Shown: piece after piece, positions 9,024 to 17,170 of the stretch
Numbering within the stretch: position 1 is the first letter of the stretch
How the letters are laid out: the number at the start of each line of letters is the position of its first letter
Source of the DNA: Arthrobacter alpinus
Lineage (GTDB): Bacteria; Actinomycetota; Actinomycetes; Actinomycetales; Micrococcaceae
Assembly (NCBI RefSeq): GCF_001294625.1
Contig: NZ_CP012677.1
Span: 620,001-684,000 of the forward strand
Length of the DNA: 64,000 bases
Direction: 5' to 3'
Notes under the pieces: generated by a model
What the model was told of the DNA's origin: nothing
What the model saw: only the letters and a program-made list of their open reading frames with translations
Databases searched by the model: none
Translations under genes and position numbers: made by a program

Positions 9024-9860
9024 ATGGTGAGTTCAAAGGAAGTAAAAACCCGCTCAGTGGAGGATCAAGTCGCCTGGTACGGCAAGGTTGCCCGGCGCAA
9101 AGACCTGCTTGCCAAGGGTTGCACGGCCTGGAGCCTGAAGATGGCCGAGGAGGCAGGGCTCATCCGGCGCATTGCCCGCGGCTACTATGCGTTGCCGGAT
9201 GCCGATCCCTTGGATGTGAGGCTTGCCCTGCATCAGGCCCGTCGGACGTGTTTCACCAAGGCCGAACAACTGGGCCTTTGGGTCATCAAGCGCCCGCCTT
9301 TACTGCATGTTGCCGCGGCTCATGGCCCTCCGATTCCCGGGTGCGTGGTTCATAAAGTCAGCGGGGAGCAGACGTTGTTGAACATTTTGCGCCAATGCGT
9401 CAAATGCGGTTCCGAGGTGGAGGGCTTGGCTGCCTTGGAATCAGCAGTGGTGCTCAAGAAGTGCAGTATTGCCGAGCTCCGTGCTGAATTCGCCGGGCGA
9501 GAGGACACTCGGGGACGGGCCATCATTGACATGATCGACCCCCAGGCCATGTCCATTGCCGAAACCGTGGCTAGATACTACTTGCGCAAGTCCGGGCTAA
9601 ACGTGCAGGGCCAGTTCTATGTGAAGGGTGTGGGCCACATCGACCTGCTGGTTGAAGGCGTTTTAGGTGTGGAAACGGACGGGGAAACGTACCACAATAC
9701 GGAGCAGGGGTGGGCGGAAGACCTGCGGCGGGAGAACCTGCTGGTCATCAAGGGGGTATGGTGCCTTCGCATTCCCGCAAAGTTGGTACTGGGGCGCCCG
9801 GACATCATGCTGAGCTGGGTACGTCAGGCGCTTGCCGTGATCAATTCCGCGCCGCAGTGA
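9024..9860 (+). CDS. AbiEi-like wHTH plus DUF559-like nuclease-fold protein
   Basis: A 278-residue protein of unproven function. The N-terminal part (about residues 15-65, with GLIRRIARGYYALPDAD) resembles the winged-helix domain of AbiEi-type antitoxins. The C-terminal part (about 195-275) has the DUF559/Vsr-like PD-(D/E)XK pattern: Asp in HIDLLVEG, then Glu and Asp in GVETDG, then a conserved Arg region (EDLRREN). Such proteins are frequent orphans in actinobacteria. ATG 9024 is preceded by GGGTGG; GTG 9006 is an alternative. It is the intact paralogue of the pseudogene at 5090 and is also flanked by hairpin repeats, which suggests a small inserted unit. No obvious toxin partner is adjacent. 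Confidence 0.75.
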   Translation: MVSSKEVKTRSVEDQVAWYGKVARRKDLLAKGCTAWSLKMAEEAGLIRRIARGYYALPDADPLDVRLALHQARRTCFTKAEQLGLWVIKRPPLLHVAAAHGPPIPGCVVHKVSGEQTLLNILRQCVKCGSEVEGLAALESAVVLKKCSIAELRAEFAGREDTRGRAIIDMIDPQAMSIAETVARYYLRKSGLNVQGQFYVKGVGHIDLLVEGVLGVETDGETYHNTEQGWAEDLRRENLLVIKGVWCLRIPAKLVLGRPDIMLSWVRQALAVINSAPQ

Positions 9861-9903
9861 GGTGCCGCCACGTGGCCTATGCGCCGGACCAGAGGTGGAT
9901 ATG

Positions 9904-9949
9904 GCGCATGTTGTCCACCGGCGCCAAACCCGGCATGGGTCTGGCGCAC
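9904..9949. repeat. 46-bp repeat, right copy (hairpin-forming)
   Basis: Partner of 8821-8866, in the same orientation. The internal hairpin pairs GCGCCAAACCC with GGGTCTGGCGC; the arm changes relative to the left copy are partly compensated, so the stem is kept. Confidence 0.75.
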
Positions 9950-9963
9950 AAGAAAAAATGAGC

Positions 9964-10007
9964 GCCGCTATGCGTGAAATTGCCTTGGGAGTCCGGCGCA
10001 TAGCGGC
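9964..10007. repeat. Perfect 11-bp inverted repeat
   Basis: GCCGCTATGCG (9964-9974) is exactly complementary to CGCATAGCGGC (9997-10007), with a 22-base loop. It lies between the AbiEi/DUF559-like gene and the rplY leader and may insulate the two. Confidence 0.65.
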
Positions 10008-10070
10008 CCGGTGGGTGTCGCAAGCGGGCCACCGTCGTTCTGATAAACTTATTCAGTAAACCTTGGCGAG

Positions 10071-10092
10071 GGACGCTCCGCAACGAGTGTCC
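10071..10092 (+). promoter_or_regulatory. Hairpin in the rplY leader
   Basis: GGACGCTC (10071-10078) pairs with GAGTGTCC (10085-10092, one G-U pair) around a six-base loop, about 105 bases before the rplY start. A TGATAAACTT element at 10041 could be part of the promoter. L25 binds 5S rRNA, so a leader hairpin could serve autoregulation; this is only an inference. Confidence 0.3.
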
Positions 10093-10195
10093 GTGATCGA
10101 CTGGGTCTCACAGCTCCACTACTTTCGGGTGATGGAATGTGTGTAGACCTTATTTGTCCACGCATTGCCACCTGAATATTGAAGGAGCTATTTTT

Positions 10196-10765
10196 ATGTC
10201 TGAAATCAAATTGAATGCCGAATTGCGCAACGAGTTCGGCAAGGGTGCAGCACGCCGCATCCGCCGTGCAGACCAGATCCCCGCGGTCATCTACGGTCAC
10301 GGTGAAGCACCCCTGCACATTGTGCTGCCCATCTTGCAGACCCTCCGCGCGGTACGTGGCGCCAATGCGCTGCTGACCGTCGATGTTGCCGGAACCGAGC
10401 ACCTCGCCTTGGTCAAGGACATCCAGCGCGACCCCGTATTGCAGATCATTGAGCACATCGACCTGTTGACGGTGAAGAAGGGCGAGAAGGTCATTGTAGA
10501 CATCCCCGTCGTTGTTATTGGCGAGCCGGCCCCGTCAGTCGTGGCCAACCAGGAAGAAATGACCATCAGCCTCTCCGCTGATGCAACTCTCCTGCCCAAG
10601 CACGTAGAGGTTGACCTGACCGGGCGCATCGCCGGCCAGCACATCTACGCCAGCGACCTGGTCCTGCCGGCCAACGTTGAGCTGCTTGCCGATCCCACCC
10701 TGTTGATCGTTCACCTCCAGGAGCCAAACGCTGCTGCTGACGTTGAAGAAGAAGCAGCAGAGTAA
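10196..10765 (+). CDS. rplY: 50S ribosomal protein L25/general stress protein Ctc
   Basis: Binds 5S rRNA in the large ribosomal subunit; long (Ctc-type) members are linked to stress. The 189-residue protein has the N-terminal L25 domain (ELRNEFGKGAARRIRRADQI, with IPAVIYGHG) and a C-terminal beta domain (about residues 100-175) followed by an acidic tail. The frame is open further upstream, but ATG 10196 is chosen because GAAGGAG stands nine bases before it and the family starts here. pth follows 10 bases after the stop, a conserved pair. Confidence 0.95.
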   Translation: MSEIKLNAELRNEFGKGAARRIRRADQIPAVIYGHGEAPLHIVLPILQTLRAVRGANALLTVDVAGTEHLALVKDIQRDPVLQIIEHIDLLTVKKGEKVIVDIPVVVIGEPAPSVVANQEEMTISLSADATLLPKHVEVDLTGRIAGQHIYASDLVLPANVELLADPTLLIVHLQEPNAAADVEEEAAE

Positions 10766-10775
10766 ATAACACTAG

Positions 10776-11354
10776 ATGAGTGATACTTGGCTTGTAGTCG
10801 GGCTCGGGAATCCCGGGCCCGGCTACAGCCGTAACCGGCACAATATTGGTTTCATGGTGGCTGAGGAACTCGCCTCTCGCATGAACGCCACTTTTAAGAC
10901 CCACAAGGCTCGCGCGCTCATCGCCTCGGGCCGGATGGGCGTGGGCGGGCCAAAAATTATTGTAGCCAAGCCTACACTTTTCATGAACCTCAGTGGAGGC
11001 CCGACGGCGTCACTTGCGAAGTTCTATAACCTTGCGCCCGATCATGTGGTTGCCATCCATGACGAAATTGATATTCCCTTTGACACGGTGAAGCTGAAGG
11101 TCGGCGGCGGCGAAGGCGGGCATAACGGATTACGCGATATTTCCCGTGCGCTGGGAACCAAGGACTACTACCGGGTGCGTGCTGGAGTGGGCCGCCCGCC
11201 CGGGCGAGCTGATGCTGCCAGTCACGTGCTGCGGGACTTTTCCTCCACGGAGGCCAAAACACTACCGTTCCTGATCGATGCTGCCGCCGATGCCACCGAG
11301 GTGCTCATTGTTGAGGGCCTGCTGTCCGCCCAGGAGAAGTTTCACCAGGCATAG
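10776..11354 (+). CDS. pth: Peptidyl-tRNA hydrolase
   Basis: Releases peptides from prematurely dropped peptidyl-tRNA and recycles the tRNA. The 192-residue protein keeps Asn12 and the catalytic His22 (GLGNPGPGY, RHNIGF), the FMNLSGG motif and HDEIDIPF with the conserved Asp, plus the GGGEGGHNGLR loop. Co-transcribed with rplY. It marks the right edge of the conserved core block; accessory genes begin after it. Confidence 0.97.
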   Translation: MSDTWLVVGLGNPGPGYSRNRHNIGFMVAEELASRMNATFKTHKARALIASGRMGVGGPKIIVAKPTLFMNLSGGPTASLAKFYNLAPDHVVAIHDEIDIPFDTVKLKVGGGEGGHNGLRDISRALGTKDYYRVRAGVGRPPGRADAASHVLRDFSSTEAKTLPFLIDAAADATEVLIVEGLLSAQEKFHQA

Positions 11355-11372
11355 CGCCGCTAAAATGACTGT

Positions 11373-11400
11373 TTGGTTTGACGCTTGAGGCTGTTATGAT
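11373..11400 (+). promoter_or_regulatory. Possible promoter of the first LAL regulator
   Basis: TTGGTT (11373-11378) and TATGAT (11395-11400) are 16 bases apart, a fair match to housekeeping -35/-10 boxes, about 70 bases before the chosen ATG. Confidence 0.35.
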
Positions 11401-11472
11401 CTGAGCTAATCACGACCAGAAGCTTTAAGCCGAAAAGCCATGGACGTCATCGTGTAGTTGAGGTCTCGAACT

Positions 11473-14196
11473 ATGACGGGCGAAGGGGTTGCCACTCCGC
11501 AGCGTGCTGCGGTTGGTGACCAGTTAGCAAGAAGGCTTGCCATGGGAGCCGAGGACAGGCGACGGTGGTCCTCGTTCGTGCGTCAAAACGACATCGCGGA
11601 GATAGCTGCGGCCCTTCAAGACCGGCGTTACTTCGGCATCACGCTCATCGGTGCACGGGGTGTTGGAAAGTCCACCTTGGCCCGGGGCGTTGACACCGCA
11701 CTAGCAGGCGAGACCCACATAATACGGCTGTTTGGGAGTTCTTCCGAGACGGTGGTGCCCTATGGGATATTGGAAATGCTGATGGCGCGCCTGCCTATCG
11801 GCGCATCGGAGTCTGCTACAACCATCATTCACGGAGTTTCCCAGCTCATCAGGCAAGATGCTCGCGGCCGTAATGTCGTGCTGATTCTCGATGATTTACC
11901 CGGCGTTGACAGCCTGAGCTTGAGCGTGCTGATGCACTTGCTACTCAGCGGCACCGCTCGGATACTTGTCCTCGCCCGCCACATCAATGACCTTCCAGAC
12001 GACTTCTTGTGGCTTCTCAAAGATGGAAGGTTGGCAGAACGTAGGGTGGAGAACTTATCTCGTGCGGAGGTACGGGAACTCCTCCGAAGGGGGTTGGGTG
12101 GGCCAGTCTCTGGCGCCGCAGTTTCCGCATTGTTCGCCGCCAGCACCGGGAATCCATTGGTGCTTCATGCACTGGTGAGCGAGCAAGTGGGAAACGGCAC
12201 TCTCAACCAACACAACGGGACCTGGGTCATCGAGAGCGGCTCCACCTCGAATGCCCCAAGCCCGTTGGGAGAGTTGGTGAAATCCAGGCTAGCCCGCGAA
12301 AGCGAAAATGTGCGTTTTGGGGTCACTAAAATGGCGATGATTCAAACGGCGCCCTTGTCAGTGGTCATCGCCGTCCTGGGAGCGGAAGTGGTCGCCGAGA
12401 TGGAAGAGCGTGGATACCTCGGGGTGAGCCACAACGGCCGGATGCAGGCCTATCTGATGGAGCCATATATTGGCGAAACCGTCCGCCAGGGGCTGAGTAT
12501 GGAGGAGAAGGTCGTCCTTTTTCAGGAGTTTTCATCCACTATTTCCCCGGACCCCGCGGCCCTAGGTAACCAAGACTTGTTGCGCTTTGCAGAGTGGGCC
12601 CATGACTCGAACGTGGCTTTGGCGCCGGAATTGGCTTTGGCGGCGACTGCTACAGCGATCCGTTTGCATTTCCCCGTCCTTGCCCTGAAGCTATCTGAGC
12701 ACGTTCCTGCCGGAGACCCGTCGTGGGTCAAAGCCGCTATATATCGCAGTGGCGCCTATATCGTTCTTGCCGAATATGGGAAAGCTGCACGGGAGCTGGA
12801 AGGGATCCCCGAGGACATCGTGGCTGGACTCGACCCGGAATCATACGCGGAGTGGGCGGCTGCTTTCATGAGTGCGCTACTGTGGGTTCCTGAGGGGTGC
12901 GCTCGGATCCCCGAACTTCTCCGTCTGGCGCGATCACGACTTCAAGATGGAGTGGAGCAATCCGGAGGGCCGATGAACGCAACGGAGCGTCTTGACGTGG
13001 CTTGGTTCCAGTTCAAGGTCCACAACGGTGACTTTTCCGACGTCGCAGCGGACCTCGAGGCGGCTCTCCAATCAAGCGACGATGAGTACAGGCTCAATTG
13101 CGCCAGTACTCTCGTTTTGGTGTGGACAGTCACTGGTCGCGAAATGGAAGCCGTGCGGTTGGCACGTTCGGTTGCCGCTGAAGTCCAGCAACGTGACATC
13201 GCGTTGGTCAGGCCCGATCTGCATCATATTGGCATAATTTTGGCCCTCTTGTGGACCGGCCAGTGGCGTGAATGCGTGAGTGTTCTGGATGATTTGCTGG
13301 CTGATGGGACCCACTCGGCCCAGTTTGGAGGCGGGGCACTTGAACTTGCACTCGGCCTGGCATACACCTACGCGGGCCGGGGACGCGAGGCCGCCGAAGT
13401 TCTCATGGCTGCAGCCGCGCAGTTGGAAGTTAGGGAATCCTACAATGCCTTGAATCTGGCGTACTCCGCTCTCGCCTTCGCTCACGCGCAAGTGGGGGAT
13501 GTGGCCGGTGTCGAAAAGTACATTGCGTTGACCAACCAGACACCGGCACTGACGGCTTGGGTATTTCGTTCTATTGCCGAGTTCTTCCGGTTCATGGCCT
13601 TACGTTGGATCGATGACCCAACGGCTGTGGACCGACTTATGGCCTCAGCGAAAGCCGACATTGTGAAGGGCAGGTTCACAACCGCATCCGTCAGCCTCTT
13701 TGGTGCCACGGTGAATGGCACCGAACATGACTTCGCAATGCTCGAGGAAACGTCGCTGCGGAGGCAAGGTCCCATGGCGAAGCTGAACTCCGTCTTCGCC
13801 CGGGCCTCTCGGACCAAGAGCGCAGCTATGGCACTGGAGGCAGCGACCATCGCCAATGAGCTGGACCTCATCGCGGTGGAATCCAGGTGTATGGTTTTAG
13901 CGCTCGAATTTGCTCGCGATGCCGGAGATAAGCACTTGGTGTACGAATCAAAGTTGAGGTTGGACCGCCTCGCCCTCAGCATACCCATCCTGCCCAGGGC
14001 CCCTCGGAGCGCGGGCGTGAGATTGACCCAAAGGGAGCTCCAAATTGCCAAGTTGGCTGTGCGCGGCCTGGGTAATCGTGCCATAGCGGACAGGGTCGGG
14101 ATATCGGTGCGCACAGTGGAAGGCCATCTTTACCAGGTATTTGCTAAGTTTGGAATCATGTCAAGGGCCGAATTAGATCAGGTCGAAGGCTTGTAG
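11473..14196 (+). CDS. LAL-type LuxR-family transcriptional regulator (copy 1)
   Basis: Large ATP-binding regulator (907 residues): an N-terminal STAND-type ATPase, a long helical middle region without clear repeats to the eye, and a C-terminal LuxR helix-turn-helix. Walker A is GARGVGKST (residues 60-68) and Walker B VVLILDDL; the C-terminal LTQRELQIAKL...SVRTVEGHLYQVFAKFG segment is a complete GerE-type DNA-binding domain. ATG 11473 has GAGG nine bases upstream; TTG 11458 is an upstream alternative. It is the first of three similar genes in tandem; none carries a visible sensor domain. Candidate activator of the adjacent sulfur/polysaccharide locus, by position only. Confidence 0.88.
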   Translation: MTGEGVATPQRAAVGDQLARRLAMGAEDRRRWSSFVRQNDIAEIAAALQDRRYFGITLIGARGVGKSTLARGVDTALAGETHIIRLFGSSSETVVPYGILEMLMARLPIGASESATTIIHGVSQLIRQDARGRNVVLILDDLPGVDSLSLSVLMHLLLSGTARILVLARHINDLPDDFLWLLKDGRLAERRVENLSRAEVRELLRRGLGGPVSGAAVSALFAASTGNPLVLHALVSEQVGNGTLNQHNGTWVIESGSTSNAPSPLGELVKSRLARESENVRFGVTKMAMIQTAPLSVVIAVLGAEVVAEMEERGYLGVSHNGRMQAYLMEPYIGETVRQGLSMEEKVVLFQEFSSTISPDPAALGNQDLLRFAEWAHDSNVALAPELALAATATAIRLHFPVLALKLSEHVPAGDPSWVKAAIYRSGAYIVLAEYGKAARELEGIPEDIVAGLDPESYAEWAAAFMSALLWVPEGCARIPELLRLARSRLQDGVEQSGGPMNATERLDVAWFQFKVHNGDFSDVAADLEAALQSSDDEYRLNCASTLVLVWTVTGREMEAVRLARSVAAEVQQRDIALVRPDLHHIGIILALLWTGQWRECVSVLDDLLADGTHSAQFGGGALELALGLAYTYAGRGREAAEVLMAAAAQLEVRESYNALNLAYSALAFAHAQVGDVAGVEKYIALTNQTPALTAWVFRSIAEFFRFMALRWIDDPTAVDRLMASAKADIVKGRFTTASVSLFGATVNGTEHDFAMLEETSLRRQGPMAKLNSVFARASRTKSAAMALEAATIANELDLIAVESRCMVLALEFARDAGDKHLVYESKLRLDRLALSIPILPRAPRSAGVRLTQRELQIAKLAVRGLGNRAIADRVGISVRTVEGHLYQVFAKFGIMSRAELDQVEGL

Positions 14197-14199
14197 GAA

Positions 14200-16944
14200 A
14201 TGAAGAGATTCATGAAACGCTCAGATTCCGACGACTTGGCACTGCGTTCGCCTTTCTGCCGGCAAGCCGAGCTCGGTGATGTCCTGAGAGCGTTTCAAGG
14301 TGATGAGTGCCGGGCAGTATTTGTCACTTCTGACACTGGTATGGGCGCCTCGACCATGCTCAGGGCCGTGGCAGGTGAGGTACAGAACCGCATTCCAGTC
14401 CTATCCATCCATGGCACTCCGGCCTTGTCGACAATTCCATACGGAGTCCTGGCCCCATTTCTGACCATGCTGTCGGTGGACGACGTCGGGGTTCGAGTCA
14501 ATGTGCTTCGTGTCATCCTGCAAACACTGGAGGCCAGGCGGGAACGCCTGTCCTCCGAACAAGCAACTCAGTCGCCGGGTGCGGCACTCATAATAATTGA
14601 CGATGCGAATGCGGTGGATTCGGCGACTGCCGAGCTGGTGGTGAGTCTGGTTCTCGCGGGCACCGTGACCCTTGTCGCCTCCTACCGGCATAGTGAGTCG
14701 TTGCCAGAACCAATGCGGAAGCTGTGGGCCAAAGGAATGGCCGAGGGTATCGAGTTGCTTCCCTTGACGCAGGAACAAGCTCATGACTTTTGTGTGGAGA
14801 TGCTGGGCGGACCAGTGCTGGGCAGCACTAGCTGGCTATTTTGGCACTCGGCCGGAGGTAACCCTCTGTTAATGAGTTTGGTAATTCAAGACGCAGCAAA
14901 CAGCGGCCAGCTAAATCTCAGGCAGGGGGTTTGGGTCGCCGAACAGCATGCCCAAACACGCAGTCAGGACCTAAAGGACCTGGTGCGCCAGCAAATTCGG
15001 GGCTTGACACGACAGGCGAGGGAAGCCCTAAATCTTGTGGCATTATCTGAACCAGTCGACATCATAACAGTCAGTGGACTGGTTGGAGCTAGCGCCGTCG
15101 ATGAGTTGTTGGCCAGACAGTTGGTACGGGAACCACAAGAAGAATCGGGGCAATTGCGCCTTATCAACCCCATCTACGGTGAAGTAATTCGCGAACTAGT
15201 TCCAACCACGCAAAGCAGGCTACTGCACCAACGGTTGATGAGCCGGTTCGATCCGCAGATATCGACGCCAGAAGTGCACCTTCGCCGGGTGAGCTGGGCG
15301 CTGGAGAGCGGCATGGACGTTGCCGATGAGCAACTTCTCCGGGCCGCAATTTATGCGTGCAAACTTTATCAGACACCAATGGCGCTGCGCCTGGTCGATG
15401 CAGTCGATACCCCGGAATTCGCCCTTCGTGCCCGCGCGGTGAAAGCACGCGCAAGATTCAACCTCGGCGACTACGAAGCCGCTGCGGAGCTCCTGGACGG
15501 TTCTGCCGGTGAGGCAAGGACTTTGAAGGAACTCTTATTCGGATCACTCCTGATGGCGGCCACGCATACTGCACTGGGGCACCCCGCGAGAAATATTTCA
15601 ACGGACGCAGCGGCTCTGCGGGCCGCGGGCGAGCGGCTCGCCGCTGTACTACCTGAAGCCTCCGGGGCTATCTTGACGGAAACCCAGGAACGGGCGAACG
15701 TCCTGGAACTCATCGTTCTCTCGCGGCAGGGCGACTACGCTGCCATGCCGCCACTGATTGACTCCGTTTGCGCGCTGGGAAAGCACCCACCCAGCGAGGA
15801 ACAACTACTCAATCGCTCCGTGGCGCTTGCCCTGGATGCCGAGCGGCTTACTGTCCAGGGCTTCCCTGTGCAGGCACAAGCGCGCGCCGAGGAAGCCTTC
15901 AATATTGTTCATGCTGAAGACCACCACGTATTCTTTTTGCCGGAAATGATCATCATCCGCCAACTTTGCGCTGTCCTGTGCGCCGGCGACTGGGATAAGG
16001 CGAGCAAAATTCTGGAACAGTTCACCGCTGATGCCGGCCCCGTCATTTGGTCGTTTGGTGGAGGCTTCAATGTTGTCCGGGGAATGGTTCTCATCCGCCA
16101 AGGCAAGTTGGCTGACGCACTGCAGGCGCTTCTTCCGGGAATGGATGCGCTGACGCTGAGTGATCCCCAGCAACTACTTGGATTTTGCACGTCGATGGCG
16201 CTTTATGCCGCCGCCAAATTGGGTATCTGGGAGTTGGCCCAAGGACTGTCCGATGGGTATTCCGAAAAAACCGGAATGTTCCTTGTCGCAGCTCATGAAC
16301 GGGCGTTCATGGCCGCTGGGTTGGAGTACCTCCTGCGCGACGGCGCCGGATTGACGGCACTGCGGCATCAAGCAGACGACGCGCACCTTGCAGGATTTGA
16401 ACTCCTGGAGCTGAACTCCCTATATCTTGCCCTTGAATTGGGGGAAATTACTGCCCTCAAAAGATTTATCCATTTGGCCTCACGGGTTGAAGGGGACTGG
16501 GCTGGCGCACTGAAAAGGGTTGGTCTTGCCATCGACACTGAAGACGTTTACGAGTTACTTCGGACGGGTGAACTGCTGCTGCGTGAGGGCTGGATTGTCC
16601 TTGCACACGTAATCTTTGTGAATGCAGCATCAGTTCAGGACGGGGCAAGGTCAAACAGAAACTCAACGTACACACGAAAGATGATTGCCACCTCGCGTGG
16701 TGCAATGGGTACGCAAATTGATAGTAAGCCATCCGTCCCTACTCAGTCAGGTGTGGGTATTGGCAGGCTGACCAAGCGTGAGAATGAAGTTATCGGGCTG
16801 GCTGCTGCGGGGCAGGCAGATCGTGAGATTGCAGCGACCCTCCACGTGTCTATTCGTACAGTGGAAGGGCACCTTTACCGCGCTTACGCGAAGCTAGGCA
16901 TCACCGGCAGGAGCGACTTCTCCGATATTATGCCAAACGAGTAG
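14200..16944 (+). CDS. LAL-type LuxR-family regulator (copy 2) with degenerate P-loop
   Basis: A 914-residue paralogue of its neighbours with the same layout. The C-terminal LuxR domain is intact (LTKRENEVIGLAAAG, SIRTVEGHLYRAYAKLG). The Walker A region reads SDTGMGAST (residues 44-52): the first Gly is Ser and the essential Lys is Ala (codon GCC), so ATP binding is doubtful. A Walker B-like LIIIDDANAVD remains. The gene begins three bases after the stop of copy 1, so the two are probably translated from one message. It may work as a partner of an intact copy. Confidence 0.87.
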   Translation: MKRFMKRSDSDDLALRSPFCRQAELGDVLRAFQGDECRAVFVTSDTGMGASTMLRAVAGEVQNRIPVLSIHGTPALSTIPYGVLAPFLTMLSVDDVGVRVNVLRVILQTLEARRERLSSEQATQSPGAALIIIDDANAVDSATAELVVSLVLAGTVTLVASYRHSESLPEPMRKLWAKGMAEGIELLPLTQEQAHDFCVEMLGGPVLGSTSWLFWHSAGGNPLLMSLVIQDAANSGQLNLRQGVWVAEQHAQTRSQDLKDLVRQQIRGLTRQAREALNLVALSEPVDIITVSGLVGASAVDELLARQLVREPQEESGQLRLINPIYGEVIRELVPTTQSRLLHQRLMSRFDPQISTPEVHLRRVSWALESGMDVADEQLLRAAIYACKLYQTPMALRLVDAVDTPEFALRARAVKARARFNLGDYEAAAELLDGSAGEARTLKELLFGSLLMAATHTALGHPARNISTDAAALRAAGERLAAVLPEASGAILTETQERANVLELIVLSRQGDYAAMPPLIDSVCALGKHPPSEEQLLNRSVALALDAERLTVQGFPVQAQARAEEAFNIVHAEDHHVFFLPEMIIIRQLCAVLCAGDWDKASKILEQFTADAGPVIWSFGGGFNVVRGMVLIRQGKLADALQALLPGMDALTLSDPQQLLGFCTSMALYAAAKLGIWELAQGLSDGYSEKTGMFLVAAHERAFMAAGLEYLLRDGAGLTALRHQADDAHLAGFELLELNSLYLALELGEITALKRFIHLASRVEGDWAGALKRVGLAIDTEDVYELLRTGELLLREGWIVLAHVIFVNAASVQDGARSNRNSTYTRKMIATSRGAMGTQIDSKPSVPTQSGVGIGRLTKRENEVIGLAAAGQADREIAATLHVSIRTVEGHLYRAYAKLGITGRSDFSDIMPNE

Positions 16945-17170
16945 TCCGCCCTGATTTGTTGATTTGTCCGGCTAGTTCTTAAGCCTTGCGCGTGTTATTT
17001 GCCCGGAACAAGCTCCTTAATACTGGCTTCGACTACTTGATGCAAGTACACGTGCTTGGAGGTGAGTGTCTAAGTACGTGGTTAACGAGTACTCAGCACT
17101 GGTGCTGAAAATGAGACATCTTCATAGAGTTGATCACGTAGCGATCAAAACTTCATCGAAGGTCTCAATC

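Noticed and set aside
8819..9355. 178-codon frame overlapping the start of the AbiEi/DUF559-like gene
   Set aside because: It overlaps the repeat region and the well-supported frame at 9024, and gives an Arg/Pro/Gly-rich translation without similarity.
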